Shown here: positions 61,711 through 64,000 of the stretch, in pieces
Position numbering within the stretch: the stretch's first letter is position 1
Layout of the letters: every line of letters begins with the position of its first letter
From: Limnohabitans sp. Jir72
Lineage (GTDB): Bacteria > Pseudomonadota > Gammaproteobacteria > Burkholderiales > Burkholderiaceae_C
Direction: 5' to 3'
Length of the DNA stretch: 64,000 bases
Assembly (NCBI RefSeq): GCF_003063575.1
Contig: NZ_NESC01000005.1
Location: 186,001 to 250,000 of the forward strand
Notes under the pieces: model-generated
Database searches by the model: none
Seen by the model: the letters and a program-made list of their open reading frames with translations, nothing else
Told to the model about the DNA's origin: nothing
Translations under genes and position numbers: made by a program

Positions 61711-63741
61711 ATGAATCCCCCAGTCATTGCCAACAGAAGGGTTGTACAAGGTGCCTTTCAAGGTGCCACGTACAACAGCCCAGAACATGCGGCCATCATT
61801 GAGTCATCACGTCAGCGTTCACGTAATTTTGGTTTGACAGCGCAAGAGCAGCCTGATTATTCGTCGACTGGGCGTGGCCAGCTGCAGACCTTTCTCGAAG
61901 AAAACCGCCTGCTGTTTCAGCATGCTGCGCCCGTCATGGAGACGCTGTACGAGCAGATCGCCAATACCCAGAGCATGATTTTGCTGACGGCGCGCAGTGG
62001 CATGGTGCTGCATTCGCTGGGAGACCTTGATTTTCTTGAGAAAACCTCGCAGATTGCGCTTGCACCTGGCATGGACTGGTCTGAGCAAAGCAAAGGAACG
62101 AATGCCATCGGCACTGCTTTGGCGGAAGGACAGCCGATGGTGGTGCACGGCGATCAGCATTACCTCAAAGCCCACCATTTCCTCACCTGCTCATGCACCC
62201 CCATCATTGATCCTCACGGCAATGTGGTTGGCGCACTTGATGTGACGGGCGATTACCGCAGTTACCACCAGCACACCATGGCGCTGGCCCGGATGTCGGC
62301 GCAGATGATTGAAAACCACATGTTTGCCGATGTGTTTCCTAAAGAGGTTCGGGTGCATTTCCACACACGTTCAGAGTTTTTGGGCACCATGGTGGAAGGC
62401 ATTGTGGTGTTCACCGGCGAAGGGCGTTTTTTAGCGGCCAACCGCAGCGCACAGTTCCAGTTTGGTATGAGCATCAATGCGTTGCAAGCGCACACATTTT
62501 CATCCCTGTTTGATGTGTCCATGTCTCAGTTTCAGGACCGCGTGCGCGCGAGTGCTGGCCAGCCGGTCGTGCTGTGTTTGCACAACGGTGTGACGGTGTG
62601 TTGCAAATCCGCTGTGCCGTTTTCGAGCAGCTTCATGCAGGGTTTGATGCAGCCATCTGCACCTGTGTTTGTGTCGGAACGGCCCCCTGCGCCGGCTGAA
62701 AAAGCCACACTGTCAGGCCTCAAGTACCTGGATACTGGCGACCCACAGGTGGCTGCCGTGATCCAGAAGCTTCGCCGCGTGCAGGGCCGAGACATCCCGG
62801 TCATGATTTTGGGCGAGACCGGTACCGGCAAAGACCTGCTGGCGCAGGCCATCCACCAGGACTCGGCCCGTGCGCGGCAGACGTTTGTTTCCCTCAACTG
62901 CGCATCCATTCCTGAAAACCTGATTGAGGCCGAACTCTTTGGCTACGAAGAGGGTGCGTTCACCGGGGCACGGCGCAAGGGCTCCCCTGGCAAAATCCAG
63001 CAGGCCCATGGGGGCACTTTGTTCCTGGATGAAATCGGGGATATGCCTTTGCATTTGCAGGCGCGGCTTTTGCGTGTACTGCAAGAGCGCAAGGTCAACC
63101 CGCTGGGTGCAGGCAAAGAGGTGGCGGTCGATTTGATGGTCATTTGTGCCACCCACAAAGACCTTAAGAAAATGATTGCCAGCGGTACTTTTCGCGAAGA
63201 TCTGTATTACCGGCTCAATGGCCTGGTCGTGAAGCTTCCTGCCTTGCGCGATCGGCAGGATCTGGACACCGTGATCCGCAAGATTTTGGTCAGTGTGAAC
63301 ACCGGCTCGCGGCCTGTGGGGCTTTCTCCTCAGGTCATGGCGTTGTTGCGGGCCTATGCTTGGCCGGGTAATTTCAGGCAACTTTTCAATCTGCTGCGAA
63401 CCGCCATGGCCATGGCCAGTGACGAGTCTGAAATTTGCATTGAACATTTGCCCGACGATTTTCTGGAAGAGGTGCAAGGCCTTGAGTTGTTGCCTGTGCA
63501 CAGCGCTGTGGTGTCGCCGGTAGGTGAGTCCGTCCCTGTGCATTTGCCGCCGATGGCGCAATGGGTGGTGCCGGTCACGAATGACGCGCCGAAGGCCTTG
63601 GAAAGTGTGACGCTCGATGCCATGGCACAAGCCCTGCGCAGTTTCAAGGGCAACATCTCCTTGGCGGCCAAGGCGCTAGGGGTGTCGCGCAACACGATCT
63701 ACCGCAAGAAAGACCAGTTGCCGCCCGATATCTGGGCTTGA
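61711..63741 (+). CDS. AcoR-like sigma-54-dependent transcriptional activator
   Basis: A 676-residue activator: N-terminal GAF-type sensing domain (about 75-200, with AGMDWSEQSKGTNAIGTAL and HHFLTCSCTPIIDPHGNVVGALDVTGD as in AcoR), a PAS-like segment (about 225-300), AAA+ domain with Walker A GETGTGKD (about 368), the sigma-54-contact loop GAFTGA (415-420) and Walker B GGTLFLDEIGD, and a C-terminal Fis-type HTH (GNISLAAKALGVSRNTIYRK). It probably senses an alcohol or acetoin-like molecule and activates the divergent cytochrome/binding-protein operon. The ATG at 61711 is preferred to GTG 61690 for its better upstream GGA. Confidence 0.92.
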   Translation: MNPPVIANRRVVQGAFQGATYNSPEHAAIIESSRQRSRNFGLTAQEQPDYSSTGRGQLQTFLEENRLLFQHAAPVMETLYEQIANTQSMILLTARSGMVLHSLGDLDFLEKTSQIALAPGMDWSEQSKGTNAIGTALAEGQPMVVHGDQHYLKAHHFLTCSCTPIIDPHGNVVGALDVTGDYRSYHQHTMALARMSAQMIENHMFADVFPKEVRVHFHTRSEFLGTMVEGIVVFTGEGRFLAANRSAQFQFGMSINALQAHTFSSLFDVSMSQFQDRVRASAGQPVVLCLHNGVTVCCKSAVPFSSSFMQGLMQPSAPVFVSERPPAPAEKATLSGLKYLDTGDPQVAAVIQKLRRVQGRDIPVMILGETGTGKDLLAQAIHQDSARARQTFVSLNCASIPENLIEAELFGYEEGAFTGARRKGSPGKIQQAHGGTLFLDEIGDMPLHLQARLLRVLQERKVNPLGAGKEVAVDLMVICATHKDLKKMIASGTFREDLYYRLNGLVVKLPALRDRQDLDTVIRKILVSVNTGSRPVGLSPQVMALLRAYAWPGNFRQLFNLLRTAMAMASDESEICIEHLPDDFLEEVQGLELLPVHSAVVSPVGESVPVHLPPMAQWVVPVTNDAPKALESVTLDAMAQALRSFKGNISLAAKALGVSRNTIYRKKDQLPPDIWA

Positions 63742-63745
63742 ACGC

Positions 63746-64000
63746 TCAGGGCGGTGTCGCGGCCTGCCACGATGCCAGAGCGGCCAGCGCAGAGACATGG
63801 TTTTGTGCCGCCGCGCGTTGCAGCCACAGCAGGCTTTGCGTCAAATCCTTGTCTTGGCCACGGCCTGTGCGCAGCATGACCGACAAGGCGTATTGCGCCT
63901 CGGCTTCTCCCGCCGCAGCCGCTAACTCAAACAGGCGTGCGGCTTCAGCCAAATTTTGTGGCACTCCTCGGCCGGCTTCATGCAGCCAGGCCAGCCGGGT
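63746..64000 (-). CDS. Sel1-like repeat protein, C-terminal part (5' end outside window)
   Basis: The minus-strand frame is open to the window edge and reads AWLHEAGRGVPQNLAEAARLF, then ELAAAAGEAEAQYALSVMLRTGRG, matching the roughly 36-residue Sel1 repeat (helix-turn-helix with GxGV and AAxxGxxxA). At least two repeats are visible. Such proteins mediate protein contacts, often in envelope or signalling contexts. It converges on the AcoR-like gene with a four-base gap. Confidence 0.8.
   Translation of the reverse strand, partial: TRLAWLHEAGRGVPQNLAEAARLFELAAAAGEAEAQYALSVMLRTGRGQDKDLTQSLLWLQRAAAQNHVSALAALASWQAATPP

Overview
The window reads as about 64 kb of a betaproteobacterial chromosome, most likely Burkholderiales, family Comamonadaceae (the Limnohabitans/Rhodoferax/Polaromonas area). 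The evidence is base composition of roughly 60% G+C with GTG/TTG starts, a fused 1178-residue indolepyruvate ferredoxin oxidoreductase next to an AsnC regulator and mnmG-rsmG-parA-parB, YhdP beside glnE, and small families such as DUF2788 and DUF3833. No rRNA, tRNA, CRISPR array, intact insertion sequence or prophage gene was seen. The genus is inference.

Layout. 0-7.1 kb: the 3' end of a glutathione S-transferase gene, then a tightly packed minus-strand operon (periplasmic glutathione peroxidase, FAD amine-oxidase-like protein, DUF1365, cyclopropane-fatty-acid-synthase-like methyltransferase, chalcone-isomerase-like protein, DUF3833 lipoprotein, SDR, NTF2-like protein). This looks like a membrane-lipid modification and oxidative-stress pathway. 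A 21-codon copy of the GST 3' end sits at the far side of the operon. 7.4-10.2 kb: an AT-richer TonB-dependent receptor. 10.4-24.2 kb: glnE and yhdP in divergence, a DctS/DctR-like two-component pair, NlpC/P60 and MltA cell-wall lipoproteins with an opposed micro-gene between them, a YkgJ-type cysteine-cluster protein, a class II aldolase and an Old Yellow Enzyme. 24.2-36.3 kb: metal handling, with a two-component system divergent from a CzcCBA-type RND pump, CopA, a CopZ-like chaperone, a pirin and a Spy-like protein.

36.4-49.6 kb is the chromosome-maintenance core. Two small membrane-protein genes are followed by a 282-bp AT-rich spacer with two perfect inverted DnaA boxes, a third near-match box and a CTA-repeat (DnaA-trio-like) tract, then minCDE. 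After the indolepyruvate oxidoreductase and its AsnC neighbour come mnmG, rsmG, a LysE-type exporter, parA, a small hydrolase and parB, with four parS or parS-like 16-mers between 45,368 and 46,645. I propose the spacer as a candidate oriC. Coding on the right is mostly plus-strand, and sampled plus-strand sequence shifts from C-leaning on the left to G-leaning on the right, as expected of an origin, but I could not compute cumulative skew.

49.6-55.6 kb: two tandem paralogous membrane hybrid histidine kinases, a LuxR-type regulator flanked by two copies of an ATCCT-N8-AGGAT palindrome, and a Tat-exported lipoprotein amidase. 55.7-64 kb: an FAD-linked oxidase, PduO-type cobalamin adenosyltransferase, acetoacetyl-CoA synthetase, then a PedF-like cytochrome c and a quinoprotein-associated binding protein divergent from an AcoR-like sigma-54 activator. 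A sigma-54 promoter match and a 19-bp palindrome lie between them. The window ends inside a Sel1-repeat gene.
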